Source: Lactobacillus sp. S2-2 (GTDB lineage Bacteria; Bacillota; Bacilli; Lactobacillales; Lactobacillaceae). Taken from it: a stretch of DNA of 64,000 bases. The notes beneath the pieces were generated by a model that was given only the letters and a program-made list of their open reading frames with translations, was not told where the DNA came from and searched no databases. Location of the stretch: positions 62,001 to 126,000 of the forward strand of contig NZ_WWFA01000001.1 of assembly GCF_021698855.1 (NCBI RefSeq), given 5' to 3'. Of this stretch, positions 8,011-16,957 are shown one piece after another (the first letter of the stretch is position 1; each line of letters opens with the position of its first letter). The translations under genes and the position numbers were made by a program.

Positions 8011-9519
8011 GTGAAAAGAATTATTCCAAGTGTTATGGGAACTCAGCATCCAGATAATGCCAATGTACCTTTTTTTAAGCACCATAATAATCCATTTGTG
8101 TCTGCTTTCAGAGAAATTGATGAAGCTTACCAAAATTATTCTGTACTTGATGCAGATGAATATATGTGGGATTGGGAAGGTAAACATGCTGATTCCTCAG
8201 TAATTAATCGATTATATTCCAAACATTATGATTATTTTTCAAAATATCCACTTGGGAAAGATAAATTCTTAACTTTTAGATTGCCTAATATATGGGAAGA
8301 AAAAGGTTATAGTTTAATGCAAGCAATGACAACCATGTTGCTTGCTGAAGATTTTGCTTCTGATTTAGAATTTAAGAATCGTCCATTATTTGAAGCAATT
8401 TTACCAATGACTAGAAATGCAGATCAATTAATTGCGATGGAAGATAAATTTGCTGCATTAGCAAAATTTAAAAAGGAAGAATTTTCAAATGGACATGAAG
8501 ATAATGAAACTCTTGAAATGATTCCTTTATTTGAAAGTTTTGAATCACAGTTAGAAGCTCCTGCAATTTTAAAAAAATATCTCGAATTATATAAAGAACA
8601 TTTTGGAAAAGATGTTGAATACATGCGCGTATTCTTAGCTGGATCTGATTCAGCACTATCAAATGGATTCTTAAATAGTATTATTGGAAATAAATTAGCA
8701 CTAACTAAGCTAGGTGAATTTTCAAGAGAATCTGGGTTACCAGTTTATCCAATTGCTGGAACTGGAAGTACTATTTTTAGAGGTGGACTTTCACCAGAAT
8801 TAATTGATCGATATTTAGAAGAATTTCCGGGATTAAAAACAGCTACCATTCAATCAGCATTTAGATATGATTTTCCAACTGATCAAGTTAAAGATGCTGT
8901 AACTAGATTACGTAATGGATTACAAAGTAGTGAATTTAAAGAAATTAGTGAAACTGAACAAAATACACTAATGGAAATTTCTAAAAAAGCAGCAAAAGAA
9001 TATCATAATACTTTAGATTCATTAATTGATCAATTACAATCAGTTTTTGATGCATTTCCAAAACGTCGAGATCGTCAACAACATGTTGGAATGATTGGTT
9101 ATTCTAGAGATGTAGATGGATATAAGATGCCAAGGGCAATTACTTTCACTGGTGCACTTTACTCAGTAGGAGTTCCTCCAGAAATTATTGGTTCTGGAAG
9201 AGTATTGAAAAATTTATCTACTGAAGAATTTTCAGTATTAGAAAAGAATTATCCAAATATCAAAAATGATTTTAAACATGTTTTACAATACTTTAGCAAA
9301 GATGCTTTAGATGTTTTAATTAGTAAAAATGATGCTTGGTCAGCAATTCAAACTGATGTTGATGATTTATGCGAATTTTTTGGAATTAATGCTGGACCAA
9401 CTAATGAAGATCAAGAAAGTCATTCACAATTGGCAACTGATGTTGTAAGCATTAATGATCAAGAAATTAGAACATTATTAATTGAAAAAATGAGTAAATT
9501 AAGACATTTTCTTGGATAA
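8011..9519 (+). CDS. ppcA: Archaeal-type phosphoenolpyruvate carboxylase
   Basis: Carboxylates PEP with bicarbonate to oxaloacetate in the cytosol. At 502 residues it is about half the length of the ordinary bacterial enzyme, the usual size for the archaeal-type PpcA known from methanogens and from Leuconostoc/Oenococcus and Clostridium perfringens. Diagnostic stretches are the N-terminal IPSVMGTQHPDN, AGTGSTIFRGGLSPE, IQSAFRYDFP and the C-terminal LATDVVSINDQEIR. The start is GTG, with AGGGGGAT well placed upstream. Single gene between terminators. It probably supplies oxaloacetate and aspartate, and with the fumarase at 35 kb could feed a C4-dicarboxylate branch. Confidence 0.93.
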   Translation: MKRIIPSVMGTQHPDNANVPFFKHHNNPFVSAFREIDEAYQNYSVLDADEYMWDWEGKHADSSVINRLYSKHYDYFSKYPLGKDKFLTFRLPNIWEEKGYSLMQAMTTMLLAEDFASDLEFKNRPLFEAILPMTRNADQLIAMEDKFAALAKFKKEEFSNGHEDNETLEMIPLFESFESQLEAPAILKKYLELYKEHFGKDVEYMRVFLAGSDSALSNGFLNSIIGNKLALTKLGEFSRESGLPVYPIAGTGSTIFRGGLSPELIDRYLEEFPGLKTATIQSAFRYDFPTDQVKDAVTRLRNGLQSSEFKEISETEQNTLMEISKKAAKEYHNTLDSLIDQLQSVFDAFPKRRDRQQHVGMIGYSRDVDGYKMPRAITFTGALYSVGVPPEIIGSGRVLKNLSTEEFSVLEKNYPNIKNDFKHVLQYFSKDALDVLISKNDAWSAIQTDVDDLCEFFGINAGPTNEDQESHSQLATDVVSINDQEIRTLLIEKMSKLRHFLG

Positions 9520-9520
9520 T

Positions 9521-9547
9521 AAAAAAGCCTTTAAAAAAGGCTTTTTT
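9521..9547. terminator. Bidirectional terminator
   Basis: AAAAAAGCCTTT/AAAGGCTTTTTT with a short A-rich loop between ppcA and the convergent MFS gene. Confidence 0.9.
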
Positions 9548-9548
9548 A

Positions 9549-10955
9549 TTATGCTTTAATTTTATTTTTTCTTTGAAGATTCCAATTAATAATTGCGATA
9601 ATTAAGGCAATTGTTGCAATTATACTTAATAATAGATAGTCAACATGACCACCAGCATAAGTTTTGGCTACTTTACTAACTCCTTCAATAACTTGATTTT
9701 GATGAAAGGCAATAATCGCTGCTAAAATACTTGTTCCAATTGAACCTGCAAACTGTTGAATCATATTGAAAATAGAATTGACATCTGAAGTATTTTTTTT
9801 ATCTACATTTGCAGTAGCATTAGAAATAGTATTGGAAAATGCAAGATTAAAACCAAATCTTACGATTGCAAAGAAAACTAACATTAAAAAGGCAGTATAG
9901 AAATCTTGTAGATGTGCAAATAATGATGTACCAATAATTACGATTACTAGTCCAGTTGTAATTGGAACAAAGGCACCATATCTATCATAGATCATACCTG
10001 CGACTGGAGCCATAACACCACCAATTAAAGAACCAGGAAGTAAAACTAATCCAGCAATCATCGGACTAAGTCCTAAAACAGATTCTGCATAGATTGGAAT
10101 TACAAATGAAATACCGATATTAATAAACATCAAAATAAAATAGTTAATTGCATTTAAAGCTACTTCAGGTTTTTTTAGTATTTTAACGTTTAATACTTCT
10201 GATTCACCATGATTATTTAATTTGATGAAACCAAATAAAAAGATTAAACCAATAATAATTGATCCATATTTAACTAAATTTGATGAACCACTGATTCCGA
10301 ATTGACTTGTTGACCAAACTAAAGTAATTAATGCTAGCGCAAGTAAAATCAAACTAGGGTAGTCAAATCTCTTTGCATTTCCTCTTGGTTGAATATCAAT
10401 TACTTTAATTCCAATAAAGAATGAAATAACAATTAAAGGTAATACCAAAATATAAATATATTGCCATGATAGTAATGAAGATAAGATACCACCATAAGTT
10501 GGCCCCAAAGCAGGGGCTAAAGAAATTACCATAGCTGTAATTCCAGCGTATAATCCGATTTTCGATTCTGGTATTTGTGTAAATACTACTTGATACATCA
10601 TTGGCATTGCTAAACCAGTTGCAACTGCTTGAATAATTCTTGCAATTAAAAGAACCACAAAAGAGGGCGCAATAATTGCTAAAATATCTCCAATTAAAAA
10701 AGCGGAAATTGCTAAAATGAAAATGTTTTTAATTGGAAATTTTTTAAATGCAAAGGCAGTCGTTCCCATAATAATTGTTACGGTTAAAAGATAACCAGTT
10801 GTAATCCATTGAATACTACCAAGAGAAACGTTAAAAAGTTGTGATAGCTCAGGAAAAGTAACATTCATTGATGTTTCTACTAAAACTCCACAAAAAGAAA
10901 GTAGAGCTGTTGCTAATAAAGATAATTTTGTTTGTAAACTTACTTTATCTTTCAA
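9549..10955 (-). CDS. MFS drug exporter, DHA2 (14-segment) family
   Basis: 468 residues, almost wholly hydrophobic, with about 14 predicted membrane segments. Motifs typical of EmrB/QacA exporters are present: an ETSMNVTFPEL-type first segment, SIQWITTGYLL, and ARIIQAVATGLAMPMM in the region of motif C. Likely a proton-driven exporter of toxic compounds in the cytoplasmic membrane; the substrate is unknown. The start codon is TTG, fixed by GGAGG seven bases upstream. It lies downstream of proC on the same strand but is separated by a terminator. Confidence 0.85.
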   Translation of the reverse strand: MKDKVSLQTKLSLLATALLSFCGVLVETSMNVTFPELSQLFNVSLGSIQWITTGYLLTVTIIMGTTAFAFKKFPIKNIFILAISAFLIGDILAIIAPSFVVLLIARIIQAVATGLAMPMMYQVVFTQIPESKIGLYAGITAMVISLAPALGPTYGGILSSLLSWQYIYILVLPLIVISFFIGIKVIDIQPRGNAKRFDYPSLILLALALITLVWSTSQFGISGSSNLVKYGSIIIGLIFLFGFIKLNNHGESEVLNVKILKKPEVALNAINYFILMFINIGISFVIPIYAESVLGLSPMIAGLVLLPGSLIGGVMAPVAGMIYDRYGAFVPITTGLVIVIIGTSLFAHLQDFYTAFLMLVFFAIVRFGFNLAFSNTISNATANVDKKNTSDVNSIFNMIQQFAGSIGTSILAAIIAFHQNQVIEGVSKVAKTYAGGHVDYLLLSIIATIALIIAIINWNLQRKNKIKA

Positions 10956-10991
10956 AATAAAACCTCCATTTAAATAAAATAAAACGAAAAT

Positions 10992-11016
10992 AAAACGCCG
11001 ATTAATCGGCGTTTTT
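10992..11016 (-). terminator. Terminator after proC
   Basis: AAAACGCCGATT/AATCGGCGTTTT inverted repeat followed on the minus strand by a T-rich tail. Separates proC from the downstream MFS gene. Confidence 0.85.
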
Positions 11017-11803
11017 AATTATTTAATGTTCCATTAGCTGCATTAACAGCTTTGTTGATAGTGCTACGGAAATTGTTGTGATCTAATTCAACAACACCTT
11101 TAATTGTGGATCCACCTGGAGATGTAACTTGATCTTTTAAATCCGCAGGGGATATTTCTTTCTGAAATGCTAATTGACCTGCTCCTGATACCATACTAGC
11201 AGCCACTTTATATGCGGTTTTGCGATCCAAACCATTTTGTACTTGAGCATCTGCTAGAGCATCCATAAATAAGTCAACAAAAGCAGGTCCGCAACCACCA
11301 ACTGTTCCAACAATTCCAAAATTCTGTTCATCAACAGAAATTACATTACCTAAACTATTTAGAAGATTATTAATAATTTTTTCATCCTGTGGATTATTAT
11401 AGTTTTTTGAATTGGCAAGTGCAATAGTTCCTTGATTAATTGCAACTGGGATGTTTGGAATTGTAATCGCATTACTGTTGTTTGGTAAGATTTGCTTTAT
11501 TTGATCACTAGTAATTCCTTGAACTGCAGAAATGATAATTGATTTAGAATTAAGTTCATTTAATTGATTTAAGATTTTTTTAGTTACTAATACTGGAGTA
11601 ACAACAAAAATAACATCTAAATTATAGTTAACAAATGTTTCTAATTGATCTGATAGATTAAATTGTATTTTATTTTGTAATTCTTTTACGTGATCAGAAA
11701 GTCGATGATTGTAAACATACAAATTTTCAACTGGGTATTTATTGGATAGCCCTTCAATAATTGCGCTACCCATATGACCTGAACCCATAATACCTATTTT
11801 CAT
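11015..11803 (-). CDS. proC: Pyrroline-5-carboxylate reductase
   Basis: Catalyses the last step of proline synthesis, NAD(P)H-dependent reduction of pyrroline-5-carboxylate. 262 residues. N-terminal Rossmann motif GIMGSGHMGSAI; the C-terminal dimer/active-site domain carries the family signature around VTSPGGSTIKGV, and VGGCGPAFVDLFMDALADA precedes it. ATG with AAAAGGAAG upstream. Monocistronic by its own terminator. No proA/proB is seen in the window. Proline is also an osmolyte, which fits the organism's solute-uptake genes, but that link is inference. Confidence 0.9.
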   Translation of the reverse strand: MKIGIMGSGHMGSAIIEGLSNKYPVENLYVYNHRLSDHVKELQNKIQFNLSDQLETFVNYNLDVIFVVTPVLVTKKILNQLNELNSKSIIISAVQGITSDQIKQILPNNSNAITIPNIPVAINQGTIALANSKNYNNPQDEKIINNLLNSLGNVISVDEQNFGIVGTVGGCGPAFVDLFMDALADAQVQNGLDRKTAYKVAASMVSGAGQLAFQKEISPADLKDQVTSPGGSTIKGVVELDHNNFRSTINKAVNAANGTLNN

Positions 11804-11921
11804 AATTTTACTTCCTTTTTTATTAGTCTTATTTGTTAAGATAAATTATAATTAACGCTTATTTTTAAGTCAATTAAGATTTTATTTTAATATGTTATAA
11901 TTTCAAAAGGAGATGGTAAGA

Positions 11922-12200
11922 ATGAAAGAATGGATTAATGAAGAAAATCGTATTTATTTGAAAGATGAAAATAATAATATTTTGGCTTCAGTTGATTTTG
12001 TAGCACATGATAGTATTTATGATATTACTCATACAAATGTTGATCCCAGCTTTAGAAATCAAGGATTAGCGGGTAAATTAATGTTGAAAATGATTGATAA
12101 AGCTAAAAAAGATAATTTTAAAATAAATCCTATTTGTTCATATGCCGTATCATTTTTTGATCGTTTTGATAAATATAATTATTTATTAGCAAATGATTAA
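11922..12200 (+). CDS. Small GNAT-fold N-acetyltransferase (YidJ/NATD1-like)
   Basis: 92 residues. The acetyl-CoA-binding loop RNQGLAGKLM and the KINPICSYAVSFFDR tail match the short one-domain GNAT family found in many firmicutes. The acceptor substrate is unknown. ATG at 11922 is chosen because AAAGGAGA ends eight bases before it; the earlier ATG at 11913 overlaps that ribosome site. The next gene follows after 30 bases and may be cotranscribed. Confidence 0.75.
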   Translation: MKEWINEENRIYLKDENNNILASVDFVAHDSIYDITHTNVDPSFRNQGLAGKLMLKMIDKAKKDNFKINPICSYAVSFFDRFDKYNYLLAND

Positions 12201-12230
12201 ATTAATAATATAAGTTGATTGAGGGATAGT

Positions 12231-13133
12231 ATGGAAAGTTCAAAAAAATATATCGGAGTTTTATTAGCTATTTCTGGAGCTATTATGTGGGGAATTCAAG
12301 GTCCAATTTCACAGGCTCTTTTTTCAAATCATAGTTTTTCAACAGAATGGTTAATGAGTGTAAAGATGTTATTTGCCGGTATATTAATTCTGTTATTTAC
12401 AAAGTTTGTGCAAAAAAAGAAAATTTTAGATGTTTGGAAGAATAAGAAAAATTGGGTAGTGTTAATTTTATACTCAGTATTTGGACTTTCAGCAGTACAA
12501 TATCTTTTTTTGATTACTGTAAGATACAGCAATGCAGCAGTAGCCACTATAATGCAAAGCTTAGGAACTGTATTTATTATTATATTGACTATTTTGATAT
12601 ATAAAAAGGCTCCGTCATTGCAAGAAGGAATGGGAGTTTTTGTTGCGTTAATAGGTACATGGTTATTAGTTACTAAAGGTGATTTTACCCATTTAGGTAT
12701 TGGATTTAATGCGACCTTTTTTGGCTTATTGTTAGCATTAGCAGGTGCAATTCAAACAATGCTGCCCGTTAATTTATTAAATAAGTATACAACTTTTCCA
12801 ATTATTGGTTGGGCAATGATTATTGGAGGAATTTTATTTAATATCTATCATCCTTTTTGGATGGATGTACCAGAATTAGATTTTAAAAGTATTTTAGTAG
12901 TAGCATTTATTGTAATATTTGGAACAATTTTATCTTTTATTTGTTTTATGTCTAGTTTGAAATATATAACGCCAACAACAGCAGGACTTTTAGGTACTTT
13001 TGAACCATTATCAGCAACTTTAGGAGCTGTTTTATTTTTAAACATCAGTTTTAATTTCTTTGAAGTAGTTGGTGGAGTAATGGTTCTAAGTACAGTATTT
13101 ATTTTGGCAATCCCAAATAAAAAAATTAAATAA
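12231..13133 (+). CDS. EamA/DMT-family transporter 1
   Basis: 300 residues with ten predicted membrane segments in two EamA repeats (first repeat ends near residue 145, second begins at FNATFFGLLLALAGA). Members export or import small metabolites such as amino acids or nucleosides; the substrate cannot be assigned. ATG at 12231 has GAGGG five bases upstream; an earlier TTG at 12219 precedes the ribosome site and is rejected. First of three related genes in this region and the most divergent of them. Confidence 0.82.
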   Translation: MESSKKYIGVLLAISGAIMWGIQGPISQALFSNHSFSTEWLMSVKMLFAGILILLFTKFVQKKKILDVWKNKKNWVVLILYSVFGLSAVQYLFLITVRYSNAAVATIMQSLGTVFIIILTILIYKKAPSLQEGMGVFVALIGTWLLVTKGDFTHLGIGFNATFFGLLLALAGAIQTMLPVNLLNKYTTFPIIGWAMIIGGILFNIYHPFWMDVPELDFKSILVVAFIVIFGTILSFICFMSSLKYITPTTAGLLGTFEPLSATLGAVLFLNISFNFFEVVGGVMVLSTVFILAIPNKKIK

Positions 13134-13246
13134 AATATAAAGATGATTTAATGTTAATTTTGTTTACATGAAAAATTGCTTAAATCTTTTTTTGTTGATA
13201 CTATTAGATAGTTTTGAAAATTAAAATACACATTTGAGGTGTTATT

Positions 13247-14185
13247 ATGAGCGAAAAAAAAATAAAGCTAATGCAGAGTAATGTTGTTAAGGGAATTGGT
13301 TGGGCTGCTTTAGCATCAGCATTTTGGGGGATATCAGGAACAGTTTTACAATATGTTTCCCAAACAGCTGCTATTCCTGCTGGATGGTATTTATCAGCAA
13401 GAACTATTATTGCAAGTGTTATATTATTAGTAATTGGTGCAATTATTTATCCTTCAAAATTTTTTAATGTTTTTAAAGATAAAAAATCAATTATTTGTAT
13501 TCTTGCATATGGAATTTTTGGATTAGGCTTGAATTTACTAACTTTTTATATGAGTATTCAAACCGGTAATGCAGCAGCAGCTACTATTCTCCAGTATTTA
13601 TCACCCTTATTTATTTTATTGGGTGGATTAATATTTATGCGTAAGAGACCACAAAAAATTGATATTATTGTTTTTGTGATTGCTTTAGTTGGAGTATTTT
13701 TAGCAATTACTAGAGGTGACTTTAGTCAATTATCTATTCCAATGGTTTCACTTCTTTGGGGAATTGGATCTGGAATTACTGCAGCTGGTTATGTTGTAAT
13801 ACCAAGACCTTTAGTTAAAGATAATCCATCTATTTTAGTTCTTGGATGGGGAACTTTTATTGCTGGAGTAATGTTTAATATTCATCAACCAGTTTGGGTT
13901 GGCGTACCTAATTTAAATGTAGGTAGTGTACTTGGAATTCTTTCTGCAGTTGTTTTGGGAACAATCCTTCCATTTATCTGTTTATTATATAGTTTGAATT
14001 TCGCTTCTTCTGAAGAAGTTAGTTTAGTAGATGCAATTCAACCAGTTATGACTTTTATTTTATCTATTATTTTCTTCCATGTAGATATTAATATAGTTGA
14101 AGTAATTGGTTCAATTTTAGTTGTTTTAGCAATTTATATATTGCAAGATTATAAACGAAAGCATAAAAAAACATTAGATATTTAA
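13247..14185 (+). CDS. EamA/DMT-family transporter 2
   Basis: 312 residues, ten membrane segments, two EamA domains. Very similar to the transporter at 14582: both contain NAAAATILQYL, VFVIAL and a GDF(S/T)QLSIP segment at matching positions, so they arose by tandem duplication. GAGGTG ribosome site before ATG. A terminator follows. The basic tail (KRKHKKTLDI) is cytoplasmic. Substrate unknown. Confidence 0.83.
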   Translation: MSEKKIKLMQSNVVKGIGWAALASAFWGISGTVLQYVSQTAAIPAGWYLSARTIIASVILLVIGAIIYPSKFFNVFKDKKSIICILAYGIFGLGLNLLTFYMSIQTGNAAAATILQYLSPLFILLGGLIFMRKRPQKIDIIVFVIALVGVFLAITRGDFSQLSIPMVSLLWGIGSGITAAGYVVIPRPLVKDNPSILVLGWGTFIAGVMFNIHQPVWVGVPNLNVGSVLGILSAVVLGTILPFICLLYSLNFASSEEVSLVDAIQPVMTFILSIIFFHVDINIVEVIGSILVVLAIYILQDYKRKHKKTLDI

Positions 14186-14209
14186 AGTCTGAATTTTCAG
14201 ACTTTTTTT
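14184..14209 (+). terminator. Rho-independent terminator
   Basis: AAGTCTGA/TCAGACTT stem with U-run overlapping the stop codon of transporter 2. It lies only about 17 bases before the next gene, so read-through is possible. Confidence 0.8.
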
Positions 14210-14225
14210 ATAAGGATAATTAAAG

Positions 14226-14528
14226 ATGAAAAATAAATATGATGTAAGAATTTTCTGGGGAATTGTTGTTCAACAAAATAATGCTGGAAATTATCAACCA
14301 ATTGATAATCATAAAATAAGTATTTGGCGAATTGGAAAGCATACTTCTGGTAAATTTAAAAAGATTGGTCAAATTTTTTTGACAGAAAATAATTTAAGAG
14401 TCATGATAATTAAAGATGAACCTTTAAAATTCAATCGAAGACATGAATATCAACCAATGAAACGATTTTTAGATGATTATGTTAGTGATGAATTATTAAA
14501 TGAATTCAGAGAAAGTAGTCAAAATTAA
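14226..14528 (+). CDS. Hypothetical 100-residue protein between two transporter genes
   Basis: Unrecognised soluble basic protein with beta-rich character (YDVRIFWGIVVQQN, then ISIWRIGKHTSGKFKKIG) and a helical acidic end. No membrane segment or cysteine. AAGGAT lies upstream of ATG at 14226. It is wedged between two closely related transporter genes and within 60 bases of each, so cotranscription is possible but a shared function is not shown. Codon use looks like that of its neighbours. Confidence 0.6.
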   Translation: MKNKYDVRIFWGIVVQQNNAGNYQPIDNHKISIWRIGKHTSGKFKKIGQIFLTENNLRVMIIKDEPLKFNRRHEYQPMKRFLDDYVSDELLNEFRESSQN

Positions 14529-14581
14529 AAAAAATATGGTAAACTACATAAATTAGTTAAAAAATTTTGAGGTGTAATAAG

Positions 14582-15523
14582 ATGAGTAAATTAAGTAACT
14601 CAACAAAAGGTATTTTATTAGCAACTTTTGCTTCAATTTCTTGGGGAATTGCTGGTGTAATAACAGAATTTGTTTCACATGCTGAAGCAATTCCAGCAGA
14701 TTGGTTTTTATCTGCAAGAACGACTGGAGCAGGGTTGATTCTAATTATAATTAGTGCAATTATTTATCGTGGTAAGATTTTCAATGTTTTTAAATCATGG
14801 CAATCAATCATGTGGATTGTTTTATATGGATTATTTGGTTTAGCTGCTAACATGGGAAGCTTTTACATAAGTATTCAACAAGGTAATGCGGCAGCTGCAA
14901 CTATCCTACAATATTTAGCTCCTTTATTTATTGCAATTGGTTCATTTATTTTTATGAAAAAGAAACCATTAAAAATTGATTTATTAGTTTTTGTGATTGC
15001 TTTATTAGGGGTTGCTTTATCAATTACTAAGGGTGACTTTACGCAACTTTCTATTCCTTTACCTTCATTTATCTGGGGAATTGTAGCTGGTATTACAGCT
15101 GCATTATATGTTGTTTTACCTAGAAAATTAGCTGAAGATAATTCACCGATTGTTGTACTTGGATGGGGAACCTTAATTGCTAGTTTGGCATATAATATTA
15201 ATCATCCAGTATTCATGGATGTTCCTAAACTTTCTAGTGGTGCAGTTCTTGGAATTTTTGGAATAATTTTATTTGGAACTTTATTAACTTTTACATCATT
15301 AATTTGGGCTACGAGATTTACTTCTTCTGAGGTTATTAGTTTACTTGATGCAGCTCAACCAGTATCAACTTTTATTTTTTCAGTTATATTTTTAGGAACT
15401 CCTTTGAGTTTTTGGGAAGTTGTAGGAGCAATTTTAGTTATTACTGCTGTATATATTCTTCAATATGCACAGAGGAAAAGAGAAAATTTAAGTATTCCTT
15501 CGGGACCTAATTTTAAAAAATAG
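14582..15523 (+). CDS. EamA/DMT-family transporter 3
   Basis: 313 residues, ten membrane segments, close paralogue of transporter 2. GIAGVITEFVSHAEAIPADWFLSARTT matches the equivalent N-terminal region of the neighbour. ATG at 14582 is preceded by GAGGTG; a TTG 15 bases upstream lies before the ribosome site and is discounted. Ends in a terminator shared with the convergent small gene. Substrate unknown. Confidence 0.83.
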   Translation: MSKLSNSTKGILLATFASISWGIAGVITEFVSHAEAIPADWFLSARTTGAGLILIIISAIIYRGKIFNVFKSWQSIMWIVLYGLFGLAANMGSFYISIQQGNAAAATILQYLAPLFIAIGSFIFMKKKPLKIDLLVFVIALLGVALSITKGDFTQLSIPLPSFIWGIVAGITAALYVVLPRKLAEDNSPIVVLGWGTLIASLAYNINHPVFMDVPKLSSGAVLGIFGIILFGTLLTFTSLIWATRFTSSEVISLLDAAQPVSTFIFSVIFLGTPLSFWEVVGAILVITAVYILQYAQRKRENLSIPSGPNFKK

Positions 15524-15557
15524 AAAAAAAGAAGCCAATTAATTGGCTTCTTTTTTT
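15524..15557. terminator. Bidirectional terminator
   Basis: A 17-base-pair perfect inverted repeat centred on GAAGCCAATT/AATTGGCTTC, flanked by A- and U-runs, between transporter 3 and the convergent small gene. Confidence 0.92.
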
Positions 15558-15568
15558 ACTTTGTTAAA

Positions 15569-15784
15569 TTATTTAAGAAGTTTTTCTGCTGCTTCTCTAA
15601 CTTCAGAATCAGACATATCTAAATACTTTTTCATATCGTCAGTAGTTTTTAAGGTGTTATGGTTATTATTTTCCATGTAATGATCCCATAAAGCATCACG
15701 TACTTGAAGTGAATCATCGCTCCAATCAAAAGCTTCCTTCATTTGTAAATCTAAAACTTTAGTGTTATTTAAAGTTTGTGTCAT
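15569..15784 (-). CDS. Small acidic hypothetical protein
   Basis: 71 residues, acidic and mostly helical (MTQTLNNTKVLDLQ ... DSEVREAAEKLLK), no membrane segment or cysteine. The family is not recognised; proteins of this kind are common small hypotheticals in lactobacilli. ATG at 15784 is chosen because AAGGAGA sits nine bases before it; the longer reading frame would begin within the ribosome site. Its own promoter would lie in 15785-15929, shared with the divergent aldo/keto reductase. Confidence 0.65.
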   Translation of the reverse strand: MTQTLNNTKVLDLQMKEAFDWSDDSLQVRDALWDHYMENNNHNTLKTTDDMKKYLDMSDSEVREAAEKLLK

Positions 15785-15929
15785 TATCAAGATCTCCTTC
15801 ATTTGATTTCATGTATATAGTAGTTCTTTTTTGATAAAAAGGTAAACAATTGGCTCAGAAAGTTTAGAAAACATATAATGTGACAAAATAAATCCCATAT
15901 ACTACCATACTAAGTGGAGGTGTTAGGTT

Positions 15930-16814
15930 ATGAAATTAGATTTGAATTCAACTGTTACATTAAATAATGGAATTAAAATGCCTTTATTAGGAATGGGTGT
16001 ATGGAAGTCTGCAAATAAGACTGCTAGTCAATCCGTTAGATGGGCATTAAAACATGGATATAAATTAATTGATACAGCCAAACAATATGGTAATGAACGT
16101 GGTGTAGGTGAAGGATTAACAAAAGGCTTATCAGAAAATGGACTTAAAAGAGAAGATATCTTTTTAACTACTAAAATTTTTAATGGTGACGAAGGATATG
16201 AATCAACTCTTGATGCCTTTGATAATCAATTGAAAAATCTACAAACTGATTATGTTGATTTATTATTAATTCATTGGCCAGTATCAGGAAAATATAACGA
16301 AACATGGAAAGCTTTAGAAAAAATCTATAATGAAGGAAAAGCAAAAGCAATTGGAGTATCAAACTTTAATGTTGAGCGCTTAACTGATTTATTATCTGAA
16401 GCAACCATAACTCCAGCAGTAAATCAAATGGAATTTCATCCATTAGAACAAGAAACTGATATTAAGAATTTTTGTGATCAAAATGATATTCAACTTGAAG
16501 CTTGGTCACCTCTTGGTGGAGGAGAAGTTCTAAATAATCCACAAATTACTAATTTAGCTGAAAAATATAATAAATCTACAGCTCAAATCATCTTAAGATG
16601 GGATATGCAACGTAAAATCATTGCAATTCCTAAATCAACTCATGAAAAATATATTCAACAAAATACTGATATTTATGATTTTGAATTATCTAATGAAGAT
16701 GTACAATTAATTAATAACTTGGATTTAGAGAAAAGATCACTTTGGTATGGTAACTTTGCTTGGAATGGAAATCCTGATGGGATAAAAGATACCATTGATG
16801 AATGGGATGATTAG
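15930..16814 (+). CDS. Aldo/keto reductase
   Basis: 294 residues, NADPH-dependent reduction of aldehydes or ketones. The catalytic tetrad is visible: Asp and Tyr in DTAKQYGNE, Lys in TTKIFNGD and His in LLLIHWPV. The cofactor-binding end carries IPKSTHEKYIQQN. Length and motifs fit the AKR5-like 2,5-diketogluconate/methylglyoxal reductase group; the physiological substrate is unknown. GGAGGTG precedes ATG. It is divergent from the small gene at 15.6 kb. Confidence 0.88.
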   Translation: MKLDLNSTVTLNNGIKMPLLGMGVWKSANKTASQSVRWALKHGYKLIDTAKQYGNERGVGEGLTKGLSENGLKREDIFLTTKIFNGDEGYESTLDAFDNQLKNLQTDYVDLLLIHWPVSGKYNETWKALEKIYNEGKAKAIGVSNFNVERLTDLLSEATITPAVNQMEFHPLEQETDIKNFCDQNDIQLEAWSPLGGGEVLNNPQITNLAEKYNKSTAQIILRWDMQRKIIAIPKSTHEKYIQQNTDIYDFELSNEDVQLINNLDLEKRSLWYGNFAWNGNPDGIKDTIDEWDD

Positions 16815-16821
16815 TGAAATT

Positions 16822-16850
16822 AAGGAAGAATTATAATTTCTTCCTTTTTT
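16822..16850 (+). terminator. Rho-independent terminator
   Basis: AAGGAAGAA/TTCTTCCTT stem plus six U just after the aldo/keto reductase. Confidence 0.85.
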
Positions 16851-16862
16851 ATTAAAAAAAGC

Positions 16863-16891
16863 TTGATGAAAACGTTTTCATAAGTTATGAT
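16863..16891 (+). promoter_or_regulatory. Promoter overlapped by a cre (CcpA) operator
   Basis: A perfect palindrome TGAAAACGTTTTCA (16867-16880) fits the cre consensus. It overlaps the -35 and spacer of a promoter TTGATG (16863-16868), 17 bases, TATGAT (16886-16891). An operator in this position should repress the downstream sugar transporter when CcpA is active. A second -10-like TATAAT lies at 16922-16927. Confidence 0.7.
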
Positions 16892-16957
16892 AGACAAATA
16901 AATAAATACTAATAAATTTTTTATAATAAAAGAATTATAAATTCGGAGGATAAGTTT

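Noticed and set aside
8005-8187. Short frame antisense to the start of ppcA
   Set aside because: Covers the conserved N-terminus of ppcA and lacks any start signal.
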